A stretch of 5,884 bases of DNA. Origin: Prevotellaceae bacterium (GTDB taxonomy: Bacteria; Bacteroidota; Bacteroidia; Bacteroidales; UBA932). The notes beneath the pieces were generated by a model that was not told the origin of the DNA, made no database searches, and worked only from the letters and a program-made list of their open reading frames with translations. The translations under genes and the position numbers were made by a program. The stretch lies in assembly GCA_031289995.1 (NCBI GenBank), contig JAITOI010000145.1:1-5884 (forward strand), in the 5' to 3' direction. Positions 5,374 through 5,884 of this stretch are shown here, piece after piece (within the stretch, counting starts at the first letter, position 1; the number at the start of each line of letters is the position of its first letter).

Positions 5374-5856
5374 ATGTCCATCGAAGAGCAAGAAATCGTT
5401 AAGCAGGAGGCGTATGCCGAGGCAATGCGCTACGTGCAAAATGCAAAAGAGGTTCTGCAAAAAGCAGGCAAGGAGGGTAATTCCTATTACGACTGCAAGT
5501 ATGTGCGCATGGCTTGTGGAACGGTTTACAGCGGTACGCTTGTTGCGCTTGACGCTTGGCTGAAGCTCAAAAGCGTTCCCGATCCCAAGCATAAATCCAT
5601 TGACTACTACCGAAAAAATATTGGGAAATTAGACCGCAAGTTGCTTACCAATTTAAACAATGCTTACGATGTTTTGCACTTGTCGGGTTACTATGACGGC
5701 ATTTTGGATGTTGTTGTCGTTCAAGAGGGATTTAACTATGCGCTTGCAATCATTGAGCGGATTAAACCTGCACAGCCTATTGCCCCCGAAGTGTGGGAGG
5801 CGAGGCGCAAAAAAAGGTCGCTCTTTCACAGGTTATATACCATGCTGTTTGTCTGA
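5374..5856 (+). CDS. Small helical protein of unknown function, DUF5618-like
   Basis: The 160-residue product is soluble and apparently all-helical, with no signal peptide or membrane segment. The pattern EAMRYVQNAKEVLQKA (16-31), YYDCKYVRMACGTVYSGTLVALDAWLK (38-64), SIDYYRKNIGK (75-85) and LNNAYDVLHLSGYYDG (94-109) matches my memory of DUF5618, a small family seen mostly in Bacteroidota. The layout resembles HEPN-type helical bundles, but the catalytic RxxxxH of HEPN ribonucleases is absent, so no activity is proposed. The tail after residue 130 is basic (EARRKKRSLFHRLY). The ATG at 5374 is chosen as the first Met in frame after the TGA at 5347; the frame is open back to 5350 without another start. 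It has its own promoter and a structured leader, and is more AT-rich than the other genes here. Confidence 0.85.
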   Translation: MSIEEQEIVKQEAYAEAMRYVQNAKEVLQKAGKEGNSYYDCKYVRMACGTVYSGTLVALDAWLKLKSVPDPKHKSIDYYRKNIGKLDRKLLTNLNNAYDVLHLSGYYDGILDVVVVQEGFNYALAIIERIKPAQPIAPEVWEARRKKRSLFHRLYTMLFV

Positions 5857-5884
5857 ATAATGAATAACAGTAGCAGATAAAAAA
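5857..5884. other. Start of the next intergenic region
   Basis: After the TGA there are 28 nt with only a 6-codon open frame (5860-5880) and no hairpin terminator inside the window. The final 12 bases (GCAGATAAAAAA) repeat 5329-5340 from the leader of the preceding gene. Confidence 0.6.

Overview
The window reads as chromosomal DNA from a member of the Bacteroidota, probably Bacteroidales. Three upstream regions carry the Bacteroidota -7 promoter element TAnnTTTG, two of them with a plausible -33 TTG/TTTG element about 20 bp upstream. None of the genes has a clear Shine-Dalgarno sequence, and the protein families fit that phylum. The three long genes are GC-rich at third codon positions; the last gene and its upstream DNA are clearly more AT-rich.

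Layout from left to right. (1) Bases 1-123 may hold the 3' end of an unidentified gene. (2) dnaX (160-1830, +) encodes the gamma/tau clamp-loader subunit of DNA polymerase III. At the junction between the clamp-loader domains and the Pro/Ala-rich linker there is an 11-A run with stops in both shifted frames just behind it and a stem-loop 9 nt further on. This looks like a slippage or frameshift signal producing a short gamma form of about 369 residues beside the 556-residue tau form. (3) Bases 1831-2040 lie between convergent genes and are packed with hairpin-forming repeats, including a 17-bp perfect inverted repeat that probably ends transcription from both sides. (4) On the minus strand, a lipoprotein M3-family zinc peptidase (Dcp-like, 4671-2578) is followed after 11 nt by a GNAT N-acetyltransferase (2566-2027), probably one operon. 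The acetyltransferase stop codon lies inside the last repeat hairpin. (5) Bases 4724-5229 contain no convincing gene. They hold a 28-nt perfect palindrome with outer arms, another hairpin, a tandem pair of 46-nt direct repeats and an AT-rich stretch. (6) A strong Bacteroidota-type promoter (5230-5262), a structured leader of about 105 nt with tiny reading frames, and a 160-residue protein resembling DUF5618 (5374-5856, +) close the window.

I see no CRISPR array, tRNA, rRNA, transposase or defence system. The genes do not form one pathway: dnaX is replication housekeeping, dcp plus the acetyltransferase is a small peptide-catabolism/modification operon, and the DUF5618-like gene is of unknown role. 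The most interesting items are the dnaX slippage cassette, the dense repeat clusters and the structured leader of the last gene.
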